From positions 992,001 to 1,056,000 of the forward strand of contig NZ_CP016774.1 in the NCBI RefSeq assembly GCF_002288105.1: a stretch of 64,000 nt of DNA, written 5' to 3'. Position 1 is the stretch's first letter. Each line of letters begins with the position of its first letter. The DNA comes from Candidatus Planktophila versatilis. GTDB lineage: Bacteria; Actinomycetota; Actinomycetes; Nanopelagicales; Nanopelagicaceae. Positions 1 through 9,084 of this stretch are shown here, one piece after another. The notes below the pieces were generated by a model. It did no database searches, was not told the origin of the DNA, and worked only from the letters and a program-made list of their open reading frames with translations. Made by a program: the position numbers and the translations under genes.

Positions 1-123
1 AAGATTGAGTAAATCTTCTTGCGTGGAACCCGTGACTTCGACCACGCTTACTCGCCAGTACCGCGAGATTTTTTCAGAGATCTGCACGGTATCTAGCGGT
101 GGTCTTGGCGTATCTGTACTCAC
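1..123 (-). CDS. birA: Biotin-protein ligase, N-terminal fragment (cut by window edge)
   Basis: The minus strand is open from a GTG at 123 to the window edge and gives 41 residues. They end in a V-V-E-V-T-G-S-T-Q-E-D-L stretch, the hallmark start of the BirA/LplA catalytic domain, where the GST(N/Q) motif contacts biotinyl-AMP. BirA attaches biotin to the carrier lysine of biotin enzymes, here most likely the AccA protein encoded at 2497-4215. No N-terminal DNA-binding domain precedes the catalytic fold, so it looks like a monofunctional ligase. It is divergent from accD with only about 18 bp between start codons. Family call is firm; the rest of the gene lies outside the window. Confidence 0.8.
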   Translation of the reverse strand, partial: MSTDTPRPPLDTVQISEKISRYWRVSVVEVTGSTQEDLLNL

Positions 124-129
124 GACTAG

Positions 130-136
130 TACCTTA
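130..136. promoter_or_regulatory. Overlapping divergent -10 elements for birA and accD
   Basis: The seven bases TACCTTA contain TACCTT (130-135) on the plus strand and TAAGGT (136-131) on the minus strand. Both fit the actinobacterial TANNNT -10 pattern. TACCTT ends 6 nt before the ATG at 142; TAAGGT ends 7 nt before the birA GTG at 123. These are the spacings expected when the transcript begins at the start codon, so both mRNAs are predicted leaderless. A weak -35 (TTGGCG, 105-110) lies upstream of accD. Prediction from sequence only. Confidence 0.45.
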
Positions 137-141
137 TGTTC

Positions 142-1713
142 ATGAGCCCAGATCTGCACACTACCGCGGGGAAAATTGAAGACCTCCGTGAGCGAATTAA
201 TGAAGCCGTTGACGCTGGTTCGACAAGAGCCCGAGAGAAACAGCATGCCAAGGGCAAAGGAACAGCTCGCGAGCGAATTGAGATGCTTGTCGATGCCGAT
301 TCCTTTACCGAGATAGATGAGTTCGCACGTCATCGCGCTCAGAACTTTGGAATGGATAAGAACCGTCCATATGGCGATGGTGTCATTATTGGAACAGCAA
401 CTGTCGATGGTCGCCCAATCGCTCTGTACTCGCAAGATTTCACCGTCTTCGGCGGATCACTCGGTGAGGTTCACTCGGAAAAGATTGTGAAGATTGCAGA
501 GTTTGCACTCAAAGCAGGTATCCCGCTTATCGGTATTAACGATTCAGGTGGAGCGCGAATTCAAGAAGGTGTTGCATCGCTCAATGGTTACGGAAAGATT
601 TTCCGTCTGAACACTCGCTCATCAGGAGTGATTCCACAGATATCCCTCATTCTTGGACCTTGCGCAGGTGGCTCTGCCTATTCACCTGCCCTCACAGATT
701 TCACCGTGATGGTTAAGGAAACTTCACATATGTTCATCACCGGACCAGATGTCATCAAGACTGTCACTGGTGAAGATGTTGGAATGGAAGAACTTGGTGG
801 CGCATTTACTCACAGTACAAAGTCAGGAAATGCTCACTACATGGCAGATTCGGAAGCTGATGCGATTGATTATGTGAAAGCGCTTCTGTCTTATCTTCCA
901 TCAAACAACATGGATGGTTCTCCAGTTTTACCTCCAACACAGAACCTTGATAAGAACTCATCTGATGTTGCACTCAATACTTTGATTCCAGATAGCCCTA
1001 ATCAGCCATACGATATGAAGTCACTGATTTCAGCAATTGTTGATGAAGGTGAATTCCTCGAAGTCCACGCTCTCTATGCGCCAAATATTGTTGTGGGTTT
1101 TGCACGTATTGAAGGACAATCAATCGGAGTTATCGCCAACCAACCTTCACAGCTAGCTGGAACACTCGATATCAATTCATCTGAAAAAGCAGCACGATTC
1201 CTGCGTTTCTGCGATGCCTTTAACATTCCAATTCTTACCCTCGTCGATGTTCCAGGATTTATGCCTGGCACCGAACAAGAGTGGGACGGAATCATTCGTC
1301 GCGGTGCAAAACTACTTTATGCGTACGCTGAAGCATCAGTTCCACTTGTCACACTCATTACCCGTAAGGCATACGGCGGAGCATTTATTGTGATGGGTTC
1401 CAAATACCTGGGCAGTGATATCAACTTTGCCTGGCCATCGGCAGAAATTGCGGTGATGGGTGCACAAGGCGCGGTCAATATCTTGTATCGCAAAGAGTTA
1501 TCTGAATCTAAGGATCAGAACGCTAAGCGAGCCGAACTCATTACTGAGTACACCGAGAAGTTTTCAAACCCATACTTGGCTGCAGAGCGCGGGACTATCG
1601 ATAGTGTGATTGAGCCTGAGGATTCACGTCAGTACATCACAAAGGCTTTCCGTACCTTAAAGACAAAGCGCGATACCTTGCCGGCACGTAAGCACGGAAA
1701 CATTCCGCTCTAG
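142..1713 (+). CDS. accD: Acyl-CoA carboxylase beta (carboxyltransferase) subunit
   Basis: Carboxyltransferase subunit of a biotin-dependent acetyl/propionyl-CoA carboxylase, 523 aa, the usual length for actinobacterial AccD/PccB. It transfers carboxyl from carboxybiotin to acyl-CoA to give malonyl- or methylmalonyl-CoA. Visible features are the N-terminal [10 protein letters not shown] motif, the oxyanion-hole segments GGARIQEG and [11 protein letters not shown] in the first crotonase half, and the VDVPGFMPG and ITRKAYGGA segments in the second. An ATG also lies at 136, but 142 fits the -10 spacing and gives the conventional N-terminus. It is followed by accE, maf and the biotinylated alpha subunit. 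Acyl-CoA preference cannot be read from sequence. Confidence 0.95.
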   Translation: MSPDLHTTAGKIEDLRERINEAVDAGSTRAREKQHAKGKGTARERIEMLVDADSFTEIDEFARHRAQNFGMDKNRPYGDGVIIGTATVDGRPIALYSQDFTVFGGSLGEVHSEKIVKIAEFALKAGIPLIGINDSGGARIQEGVASLNGYGKIFRLNTRSSGVIPQISLILGPCAGGSAYSPALTDFTVMVKETSHMFITGPDVIKTVTGEDVGMEELGGAFTHSTKSGNAHYMADSEADAIDYVKALLSYLPSNNMDGSPVLPPTQNLDKNSSDVALNTLIPDSPNQPYDMKSLISAIVDEGEFLEVHALYAPNIVVGFARIEGQSIGVIANQPSQLAGTLDINSSEKAARFLRFCDAFNIPILTLVDVPGFMPGTEQEWDGIIRRGAKLLYAYAEASVPLVTLITRKAYGGAFIVMGSKYLGSDINFAWPSAEIAVMGAQGAVNILYRKELSESKDQNAKRAELITEYTEKFSNPYLAAERGTIDSVIEPEDSRQYITKAFRTLKTKRDTLPARKHGNIPL

Positions 1714-1715
1714 CA

Positions 1716-1898
1716 ATGAAATTCACCGTCATATCTGGAAACCCCACTCCAGAGGAACTCCTCGCGCTGCAAGCAGTTTTGGTCAACCATAAATCTGTTG
1801 ATCTCACACCAGTGATTAAGCGAAGCATCTTTGGGCGGCCTCAACTACGACAACCACTGCCTCATCACATTGCCTTTGGCCCAAGAAAGATGAATTAA
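1716..1898 (+). CDS. accE: Acyl-CoA carboxylase epsilon subunit
   Basis: A 60-residue protein two bases after accD, whose TAA overlaps the maf ATG as TAATG. It begins with a beta-strand, then shows the T-P-E-E-L-L-A-L-Q-A-V-L helix typical of the small actinobacterial epsilon subunit (AccE/PccE). In that family the protein bridges or stimulates the alpha-beta complex. The family is short and poorly conserved, so position between accD and maf is a large part of the evidence. The C-terminal half is basic and proline-rich and resembles nothing in particular. Confidence 0.8.
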   Translation: MKFTVISGNPTPEELLALQAVLVNHKSVDLTPVIKRSIFGRPQLRQPLPHHIAFGPRKMN

Positions 1899-2500
1899 TG
1901 CCGCGTATTGTTCTTGCTTCCCAATCAACTTCCCGCCGTAGACTCTTAGAAGATGCGGGACTTAATCCAACAATTATTGTAAGCAATGTTGATGAAGAAA
2001 CTGATTTTTTCAATGCCATGAGCCCAACGGATATGGTCATTGCGCTAGCAGTTTCAAAGGCTCATACAGTTCGCGAAATGATTGATTATCCAGCCATCAT
2101 CATTGGTTGTGATTCAACATTTGATGTTGATGGAGTTTCATTTGGAAAACCCGGAACAACAGATATTGCCATTGAACGCGCAAAGAAAATTAGTGGGCGC
2201 ACTGGGCTACTTCATACAGGTCACTGCATTATTGATACTGAGAAAGGTATTGAAATTGCAGATCGCGTCACCACGAAGGTGACATTCACCGATATGACCG
2301 AAGAAGAAATCACCGACTATGTTGCATCCGGTGAGCCCCTTCACGTCGCCGGTGGTTTTACTCTCGATGGCTTCGGTTCTCCATTTATTCCGGTAATTGA
2401 AGGCGATTACACTAATGTTGTCGGTATATCGATGCCCTTTCTTCGTGGCGCAATGAAGCAACTTGGATATTCTTGGCCACAGGTAAAGGAGATGTCATGA
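1898..2500 (+). CDS. maf: Maf-like nucleoside triphosphate pyrophosphatase
   Basis: Maf/HAM1-superfamily house-cleaning pyrophosphatase, 200 aa, that hydrolyses non-canonical or excess nucleotides (dTTP/UTP class by family knowledge). The N-terminus reads [12 protein letters not shown], the phosphate-binding S-x-R-R motif. An internal I-I-G-C-D-S-T stretch occupies the position of the conserved G-A-D-T motif with the metal-binding Asp. It sits between accE and the carboxylase alpha gene, a standard actinobacterial arrangement. The stop overlaps the next ATG by four bases (ATGA). Confidence 0.9.
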   Translation: MPRIVLASQSTSRRRLLEDAGLNPTIIVSNVDEETDFFNAMSPTDMVIALAVSKAHTVREMIDYPAIIIGCDSTFDVDGVSFGKPGTTDIAIERAKKISGRTGLLHTGHCIIDTEKGIEIADRVTTKVTFTDMTEEEITDYVASGEPLHVAGGFTLDGFGSPFIPVIEGDYTNVVGISMPFLRGAMKQLGYSWPQVKEMS

Positions 2501-4215
2501 AGCGCGTTCTGATTGCTAACCGAGGCGAAATCGCTTTACGTGTTATTCGCGCCTGCAAAGACCATGGCCTGGAAAGTGTTGCCATGTACTCAGAAGAAGA
2601 TCGTGATGCGCTGCACGCCCAGAGCGCCGACTTTGCTTACTCACTGAATGGAACACTTGCCAAAGATACTTACCTGAATATTCCAAAGATCATCGCACTT
2701 GCCAAAGAAGCAAAGGCTGATGCGGTACATCCTGGCTATGGATTCCTCTCTGAAAATGCCGACTTCGCACAAGCAGTCCTTGATGCAGGTCTCATCTGGA
2801 TTGGACCTCCCCCAGCGGCAATCAGCGCGCTCGGCGATAAAGTCTCTGCTCGTCGCATTGCAGCAGCTGCTGGTGCGCCACTTGTTGCAGGTACAAAAGA
2901 TCCAGTTACTGGTCATGGTGAAGTATTGGCATTCGCGAAAGAACACGGGCTTCCTGTTGCAATTAAAGCTGCCTTCGGCGGAGGAGGGCGTGGTCTCAAA
3001 GTTGCTCGCACTATGGAGGAAATCCCAGAGCTCTATGACTCTGCGGTGCGGGAAGCGATTGCAGGTTTTGGACGCGGTGAATGCTTTGTAGAGCGCTACC
3101 TTGATAAGCCGCGCCACGTTGAGACTCAAGTACTAGTTGATAAGCATGGCCACGCAGTTGTTGTTTCAACCCGAGACTGTTCATTGCAACGCCGACATCA
3201 AAAACTTGTAGAAGAAGCGCCAGCACCATTTCTGACGGAAGCTCAGAATGAAGAGCTCTACCGCTCAAGTAAGGCGATTATGAAAGAGGCAGGCTATATC
3301 GGTGCCGGCACATGCGAATTCCTTGTTGGACAAGATGGAACAATTTCATTCTTAGAGGTAAATACTCGTCTGCAAGTAGAACATCCTGTTTCTGAAGAAG
3401 TTACCGGCATTGACTTAGTGCGTGAACAGTTCCGAATCGCAATGGGTGAAAGTTTAGGTTTCGATGATCCTGTAGTGCGTGGGCACTCAATTGAATTCCG
3501 TATTAATGGTGAAGATCCAGGGCGTTCATTCTTGCCAGCTCCTGGTCGCATTACTGCGTGGAGTATCCCCACTGGTCCTGGCGTTCGGGTTGATGCAGGT
3601 TTCCGTAACGGTGATGTTATTGGTGGAAACTTCGATTCACTTCTTGCCAAACTCATTGTTACCGGTGCAACTCGTGAACAAGCCATTGAACGTGCTCGTC
3701 GCGCTCTTGCCGAGTTTGTAGTTGGTGGACTAGCTACAGCACTTCCGTTTCACCGCGCAATTCTTGAAGACCCTGCCTACACAGAAGATTTCAAGATCTA
3801 TACCAGTTACATTGAAAATGAATTTATTAACGAGATTCCAGCATTTAAATCTGTTCCTTTAGATATTCAGACGAAGGTTGCTGCTGAGAAATTAGTTGCT
3901 GAAGTTAATGGAAAGCGGTTTGAGATTCTCGTTCATGCACCAGAACCAGTCGTAAAGCGCCACCGTGCAAAGCAATCTTCTGTTACTGGCGCAGCTGGCA
4001 CCGGACTCGCATCCCCGATGCAAGGAACGGTGGTAAAGATTGCCGTGGAAGAAGGACAGAGCGTTGAAGCGGGTGACCTTGTTATTGTGCTTGAAGCAAT
4101 GAAGATGGAGCAGCCATTAACTGCCCATACAAGCGGTGTGATTAAGAACTTAAAAGCTGTAATTGGTGAGACTGTGGCTAGTGGAACAGTTCTCTGTGAC
4201 ATTATTCAGGCATGA
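2497..4215 (+). CDS. accA: Acyl-CoA carboxylase alpha subunit (biotin carboxylase + BCCP)
   Basis: A 572-aa fusion of an ATP-grasp biotin carboxylase and a C-terminal biotin carrier. It carboxylates its own biotin with ATP and bicarbonate and passes it to AccD. The N-terminus has the IANRGEIA motif, the centre a GGGGRGLK glycine loop and [10 protein letters not shown]. The C-terminus carries the biotinylation motif E-A-M-K-M-E about 35 residues from the end. An ATG at 2473 is in frame, but the one at 2497 overlaps the maf stop as ATGA, has AAAGGAGA just upstream and gives the canonical [11 protein letters not shown] start. It ends in an ATGA overlap with the next gene. Confidence 0.95.
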   Translation: MKRVLIANRGEIALRVIRACKDHGLESVAMYSEEDRDALHAQSADFAYSLNGTLAKDTYLNIPKIIALAKEAKADAVHPGYGFLSENADFAQAVLDAGLIWIGPPPAAISALGDKVSARRIAAAAGAPLVAGTKDPVTGHGEVLAFAKEHGLPVAIKAAFGGGGRGLKVARTMEEIPELYDSAVREAIAGFGRGECFVERYLDKPRHVETQVLVDKHGHAVVVSTRDCSLQRRHQKLVEEAPAPFLTEAQNEELYRSSKAIMKEAGYIGAGTCEFLVGQDGTISFLEVNTRLQVEHPVSEEVTGIDLVREQFRIAMGESLGFDDPVVRGHSIEFRINGEDPGRSFLPAPGRITAWSIPTGPGVRVDAGFRNGDVIGGNFDSLLAKLIVTGATREQAIERARRALAEFVVGGLATALPFHRAILEDPAYTEDFKIYTSYIENEFINEIPAFKSVPLDIQTKVAAEKLVAEVNGKRFEILVHAPEPVVKRHRAKQSSVTGAAGTGLASPMQGTVVKIAVEEGQSVEAGDLVIVLEAMKMEQPLTAHTSGVIKNLKAVIGETVASGTVLCDIIQA

Positions 4216-5042
4216 CCTCAACCGATCTTCTCTACTCCGATCCTCTCGCCGCCGCTACACAAGCGGCGAAAGAAATCGCCCAGCGCACGGGTGTGCCCTC
4301 ACACGATGTTGCACTGGTGATGGGTTCGGGTTGGGTGGGCGCAGCTGATGCACTTGGCACTCCTGCCTTTGAATGTAACGCGGATGAACTCACTGGATTC
4401 TTAGCTCCAGCAGTAGAAGGTCACTCTGGAAAAGTTCGCTCATATGAAATCAGTGAAAATGGCAAGACGATACGAGCGCTAGTTTTTCTTGGTCGTACAC
4501 ACTTGTATGAAGGCAAGGGTATGGAGCCAGTTGTGCACGGTGTACGCACTGCAGTCAAAGCCGGTTGCAAGGTTGTCATTTTAACTAATGCCTGCGGTGG
4601 AATTAACACCTCCTACAAGGTTGGTCAACCAGTCATTATTCGCGACCATATTTCACTCACTGCCGCCTCACCACTTTCAGGTGCAACATTTATTGATCTC
4701 ACAGATCTTTATAGCAAGCGAATTCGTGAGATTGTAAAGAAGGAAGATTCGTCTCTTGCCGAGGGCGTCTACGTTCACTGGCGCGGGCCTACTTATGAAA
4801 CTCCAGCAGAAATTCTCATGATGCGCACCATGGGTGCCGATTTAGTCGGAATGTCTACGGTTCCGGAAGCAATTGCCGCTCACGCACTCGGTGCTGAAGT
4901 CCTAGGCATTTCCTTGGTAACAAATGCTGCAGCTGGTGTGACTGGCGAGAAGTTAAACCATGAAGAAGTCATTGCCGCAGGTAAAGCTGCTGCGAGTCGC
5001 ATGGGATCACTTCTTAAAACCACAATTCCAAAGCTCGTATAA
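4212..5042 (+). CDS. punA: Purine nucleoside phosphorylase (trimeric family)
   Basis: Phosphorolyses (deoxy)inosine and (deoxy)guanosine to base plus (deoxy)ribose-1-phosphate. The 276-aa length fits the trimeric PNP family. Visible are the phosphate-binding M-G-S-G-W near residue 36, N-A-C-G-G-I-N, the [10 protein letters not shown] segment, [12 protein letters not shown] and V-T-N-A-A; the Asn of the last is linked to 6-oxopurine specificity. It overlaps the carboxylase alpha gene by ATGA and starts a deoxynucleoside catabolic run (mutase, deoC, ALDHs). Adenosine would first be deaminated by the Add protein encoded at 9942-11036. Confidence 0.93.
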   Translation: MTSTDLLYSDPLAAATQAAKEIAQRTGVPSHDVALVMGSGWVGAADALGTPAFECNADELTGFLAPAVEGHSGKVRSYEISENGKTIRALVFLGRTHLYEGKGMEPVVHGVRTAVKAGCKVVILTNACGGINTSYKVGQPVIIRDHISLTAASPLSGATFIDLTDLYSKRIREIVKKEDSSLAEGVYVHWRGPTYETPAEILMMRTMGADLVGMSTVPEAIAAHALGAEVLGISLVTNAAAGVTGEKLNHEEVIAAGKAAASRMGSLLKTTIPKLV

Positions 5043-5061
5043 GGAAAGTTACTTTCTTCTT

Positions 5062-6678
5062 ATGGATGCATCACTGAAGGCAGAAGTAGAGGCATGGATA
5101 GCCGATGACCCGGATCCACAGACAGCCGGCGAACTTCAGAAAGCACTTGATGCCGGTGATGAAGAATTACTTAAGAAGTATTTCAATGGATTTCTCCAAT
5201 TTGGCACGGCAGGTTTACGTGGACCAGTAGGACCTGGTCCTTCAGCTATGAACCGCGCCGTAGTCGGCCGCACAGCAGCAGGTATCGCTGCCTATATGAA
5301 ATCTCATGGAATGAAATCAGTTGTTATCGGTCAAGATGCACGTCATGGATCGGCTGAATTTACCCAGGAGAGCGCATCAATCTTCAGCGGCGCCGGCATG
5401 GATGTATACGTTCTGCCCCGTCCGCTTCCGACGCCAGTATTGGCATTTGCTACGCAGTATTTGAAGTGCGATATCGGAATTATGGTGACTGCTAGCCATA
5501 ATCCTCGACAAGATAACGGCTACAAGGTTTATGTCGGACCGAGCGCCGATGGAATCAACTACGCCTGCTCGCAAATCATCAGCCCCACCGATCAGTTGAT
5601 TACCGATCAGATCACTTTAGTGAAATCCTTGAAATCACAGCCTCGCGGCAAAGAATGGAAAATCGTTGGTGAGGATTTAATTACCGAATACGTAAGGCGC
5701 ACTGCACAGTTAGCCCCCCGTCCCGGTGATCTCAAGATTGTCTACACCGCGATGCATGGCGTTGGAACCCAGACTGTGCAAAGAGTCTTTAACCATGCGG
5801 GTTTCGCCACCTTAATTCTGGTTGATGAGCAATGCACTCCTGATCCAGATTTCCCAACAGTTGCTTTCCCAAACCCAGAAGAACCTGGCGCAATTGATTT
5901 AGCACTGAAGAAAGCACAAGATTTTGGAGCTGAGCTGGTAATTGCTAATGACCCAGATGCTGATCGATGTGCGGTGGCAATTAAAGATCCTAAAGTCGGC
6001 TGGCGAATGTTGCGCGGAGATGAGCTTGGAATAATCTTCGGCGAATGGATTGCACGCACCAAGCCATCTGGAACATTCGCAACTTCTATCGTCTCTTCTT
6101 CAGCACTGGGCAAGATTAGTGCGAATTATGGAATCAACTATAAAGAAGTGCTCACAGGCTTTAAGTGGCTGGCAAAGATTGAGAACCTGTCCTTTGGATA
6201 TGAAGAAGCGATTGGTTACGCAGTTGACTCCGACAATGTTAATGATAAAGATGGAATATCAGCTGCAATCTTCTTGGCTCAGATCGCGATGGATTTAAAG
6301 CGCGATGGCCTCACTGTCTCTGACCTGCTCGATGAAGTATGGGCCCGACATGGTTTCCATGGCACGGAACAGATTTCAATTCGCGTCGCTGATCTATCGG
6401 TGATTACTGGTCTACTCGCACGACTACGCCAGCACCCACCACAAGAGATTGCCGGACGTGGCGTTGAAGCCATCGATGACTTAGCGGCTCCTACAAACGG
6501 ATTACCACCAACAGATGGGCTGCGAATCTGGCTTGCTGGAGGAATTCGAGTCATTGTGCGTCCCTCAGGTACTGAGGCGAAAATCAAGTGTTATATCGAA
6601 GTCGTGACAGCAACGTCAGGTGAGTCACAGAAAATACTCGACGAGATTCGCCAACCTCTGAAAGAATTCCTTTCATGA
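5062..6678 (+). CDS. Phospho(hexo/pento)mutase, alpha-D-phosphohexomutase family
   Basis: A 538-aa alpha-D-phosphohexomutase. The phosphoserine loop T-A-S-H-N-P, the metal loop D-P-D-A-D-R, the sugar loop G-Y-E-E-A-I-G and the C-terminal phosphate loop R-P-S-G-T-E-A-K are all present. Family members are annotated PMM/PGM. Its place between purine nucleoside phosphorylase and deoC argues that it interconverts (deoxy)ribose-1- and 5-phosphate (phosphopentomutase), since no DeoB-type gene is nearby. An in-frame ATG lies at 4960 inside the previous gene; 5062 was chosen because it gives the family N-terminus after a 19-bp gap containing AAGGAAAG. Substrate is inference. Confidence 0.88.
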   Translation: MDASLKAEVEAWIADDPDPQTAGELQKALDAGDEELLKKYFNGFLQFGTAGLRGPVGPGPSAMNRAVVGRTAAGIAAYMKSHGMKSVVIGQDARHGSAEFTQESASIFSGAGMDVYVLPRPLPTPVLAFATQYLKCDIGIMVTASHNPRQDNGYKVYVGPSADGINYACSQIISPTDQLITDQITLVKSLKSQPRGKEWKIVGEDLITEYVRRTAQLAPRPGDLKIVYTAMHGVGTQTVQRVFNHAGFATLILVDEQCTPDPDFPTVAFPNPEEPGAIDLALKKAQDFGAELVIANDPDADRCAVAIKDPKVGWRMLRGDELGIIFGEWIARTKPSGTFATSIVSSSALGKISANYGINYKEVLTGFKWLAKIENLSFGYEEAIGYAVDSDNVNDKDGISAAIFLAQIAMDLKRDGLTVSDLLDEVWARHGFHGTEQISIRVADLSVITGLLARLRQHPPQEIAGRGVEAIDDLAAPTNGLPPTDGLRIWLAGGIRVIVRPSGTEAKIKCYIEVVTATSGESQKILDEIRQPLKEFLS

Positions 6679-7622
6679 GTTTCTATGGCCTAGTTGATGG
6701 ATCTGAGAAATCTCTTCTTAAATTCTTAGAGCAACTATCTGGCGTTGACCAAGTGGGTGCAGACTCTCGAGCTGCAATGCTGGCAACTCGTAGTATTAAG
6801 ACAACAAGCAAGAAATGGGCGATTGATACCGCAATATCCATGGTTGACCTAACAACTCTCGAAGGTGCAGATACACCTGGGAAAGTTCGCGCCTTGTGTT
6901 CAAAGGCAGTCAGGCCTGATCCAACGGATCCAACAGTTCCTAGCGTAGGCGCAATCTGTGTCTATAACGATATGGTTGAAATAGCTCGCACACATTTAGA
7001 TGCAATTGGCGGGGAACATGTTCCAGTTGCCGCTGTCTCCACTGCATTTCCATCTGGCCGAGCTTCCATGGAGGTGAAGATTCAAGATACTCAAGATGCA
7101 ATCAATGCGGGTGCAGCTGAAATTGATATGGTGATTGACCGTGGAGCATTCTTGGCAGGTAAGTATGGAATGGTCTTTGATGAGATTGTAAAGATTCGAG
7201 AAATCTGTGGTGAGAAGGCGCATCTTAAAGTTATCTTTGAAACTGGCGAACTTGTCACCTATGACAATGTTCGAAAGGCTTCCTACCTTGCAATGCTTGC
7301 AGGAGCTGACTTCATCAAGACTTCCACAGGAAAGGTGGCTCCTGCTGCTACCCCGCCAGTTGTGCTTGTGATGCTTGAAGCTGTGCGTGATTTTTACACA
7401 CTCACACAACGAAAAATTGGAGTCAAGCCTGCCGGCGGAATCCGAACTACGAAGGATGCAATTAAGCAATTGGTTCTGGTAAATGAGACTGCAGGACCTG
7501 ACTGGTTAACTCCGCAGCTATTTCGAATCGGGGCAAGCGCGCTTCTCAATGATTTACTGATGCAACGCATGAAAATGTCAGATGGCTACTACGCTAGCCC
7601 TAACTACGTATCGATTGACTAG
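6675..7622 (+). CDS. deoC: Deoxyribose-phosphate aldolase
   Basis: Class I aldolase splitting 2-deoxyribose-5-phosphate into glyceraldehyde-3-phosphate and acetaldehyde. The Schiff-base lysine lies in D-F-I-K-T-S-T-G-K, and the second active-site lysine in G-V-K-P-A-G-G-I. At 315 aa it is the long form, with about 60 residues before the barrel core, closer in length to the eukaryotic enzyme than to the roughly 250-aa E. coli DeoC. It overlaps the mutase gene by ATGA and precedes the aldehyde dehydrogenase pair, which would dispose of the acetaldehyde. Confidence 0.95.
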   Translation: MSFYGLVDGSEKSLLKFLEQLSGVDQVGADSRAAMLATRSIKTTSKKWAIDTAISMVDLTTLEGADTPGKVRALCSKAVRPDPTDPTVPSVGAICVYNDMVEIARTHLDAIGGEHVPVAAVSTAFPSGRASMEVKIQDTQDAINAGAAEIDMVIDRGAFLAGKYGMVFDEIVKIREICGEKAHLKVIFETGELVTYDNVRKASYLAMLAGADFIKTSTGKVAPAATPPVVLVMLEAVRDFYTLTQRKIGVKPAGGIRTTKDAIKQLVLVNETAGPDWLTPQLFRIGASALLNDLLMQRMKMSDGYYASPNYVSID

Positions 7623-7635
7623 GAATGGGCGCAAG

Positions 7636-9084
7636 ATGACCTTCGAATATGCACCGGCGCCGGAATCTAGGGCGATCGTCTCAATCAAGCCTAAGTATGG
7701 TCACTTCATCAACGGCTCTTTTGTTGCCGGAAAGAAGCACTTCCCAACCATCAATCCTGCGACCGAAGAGGTGTTGAGCCTTATTTCTCTGGGTGGTGTG
7801 TCAGATGTTGATAAGGCGGTTGCAGCGGCACAAAAGGCTTATACAAAAACCTGGTCAAAGCTTTCAGGTAAAGAACGTGGAAAATATTTATATCGAATTG
7901 CTCGAATTCTGCAAGAACGTGCACGTGAGTTTGCCGTCCTTGAGACTCTCGATAATGGAAAGCCAATCCGTGAAACTCGCGATATTGATATTCCACTCGT
8001 TGCAGCACACTTTTTCTATCATGCAGGGTGGGCCGACAAATTAGATTACGCAGGTCTCGGTCACTCCCCTAAAGCCTATGGCGTTGCGGGACAGATCATT
8101 CCTTGGAATTTCCCACTGTTAATGCTGGCTTGGAAAGTTGCACCGGCACTTGCCACCGGTAACACCGTGGTTCTCAAGCCAGCAGAGACAACCTCGCTGA
8201 CTGCCCTTCTTTTTGCCGAAGTCTGTCAGCAAGCTGAATTACCAGATGGAGTAGTCAATATTGTCACCGGCGATGGCTCTACTGGTGCAGCGATAGTGAA
8301 CCATCCAGGAATACATAAGATTGCATTTACCGGTTCTACTGAAGTTGGGAAGAAGATTGCTCGCGCTATTGCAGCCACAGATAAGAAAGCGACCCTGGAA
8401 TTAGGTGGAAAGGGTGCCAATATTGTCTTCGACGACGCCCCAGTAGATGAAGCAGTCGAAGGAATCGTCAATGGAATCTTCTTTAATCAGGGACATGTCT
8501 GCTGCGCGGGATCAAGGCTAATTCTGCAAGAGAGTATCGCTGACGAAGTGATTGAAAAGCTCAAGGTCAGAATGTCTAAAATTAGAGTCGGAGATCCGCT
8601 CGATAAAAATACTGATCTCGGTGCCATCAACTCAAAGGAGCAGTTGGTAAAGATTAAAGAGCTCTCAGCAATCGGAGATGGCGAAGGTGCGCAACGTTGG
8701 AGCCCACAGTGCAATCTGCCTGATAAAGGTTTCTGGTTTGCTCCAACAATCTTTACTGGTGTCACTCAGGCTAACCGAATCGCGCAGGAAGAGATCTTCG
8801 GTCCAGTTCTGTCAATCCTAACTTTTAGAACTCCCCAAGAAGCTATCGACAAGGCAAATAACACTCCCTTTGGCCTATCTGCCGGTATCTGGAGCGAGAA
8901 AGGCTCGCGAATTTTCTGGGCTAGCCAACACCTAAAAGCTGGAGTTATCTGGGCGAATACCTTTAATAAATTTGATCCAGCATCGCCATTCGGAGGTTAC
9001 AAAGAATCTGGATGGGGTCGCGAAGGTGGCAAGCATGGTCTTGCTGCCTATTTGAAAAATGGCAAAGAGACTGGGGCGAAGTAA
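7636..9084 (+). CDS. Aldehyde dehydrogenase, catalytic subunit (ALDH16-like)
   Basis: A 482-aa NAD(P)-dependent aldehyde dehydrogenase with an intact active site. It has the P-W-N-F-P oxyanion-hole Asn, L-E-L-G-G-K-G with the general-base Glu, and catalytic Cys in G-H-V-C-C-A-G-S-R at about residues 289-290. It likely oxidises acetaldehyde made by DeoC. The ATG at 7636 lies just downstream of the deoC stop with a GGAATGGG-like RBS; an in-frame ATG at 7582 would overlap deoC by 41 bp and adds a non-family extension. Its TAA is followed immediately, with no gap, by the ATG of a second ALDH-like gene. The pair matches the two-domain layout of ALDH16. Confidence 0.92.
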   Translation: MTFEYAPAPESRAIVSIKPKYGHFINGSFVAGKKHFPTINPATEEVLSLISLGGVSDVDKAVAAAQKAYTKTWSKLSGKERGKYLYRIARILQERAREFAVLETLDNGKPIRETRDIDIPLVAAHFFYHAGWADKLDYAGLGHSPKAYGVAGQIIPWNFPLLMLAWKVAPALATGNTVVLKPAETTSLTALLFAEVCQQAELPDGVVNIVTGDGSTGAAIVNHPGIHKIAFTGSTEVGKKIARAIAATDKKATLELGGKGANIVFDDAPVDEAVEGIVNGIFFNQGHVCCAGSRLILQESIADEVIEKLKVRMSKIRVGDPLDKNTDLGAINSKEQLVKIKELSAIGDGEGAQRWSPQCNLPDKGFWFAPTIFTGVTQANRIAQEEIFGPVLSILTFRTPQEAIDKANNTPFGLSAGIWSEKGSRIFWASQHLKAGVIWANTFNKFDPASPFGGYKESGWGREGGKHGLAAYLKNGKETGAK

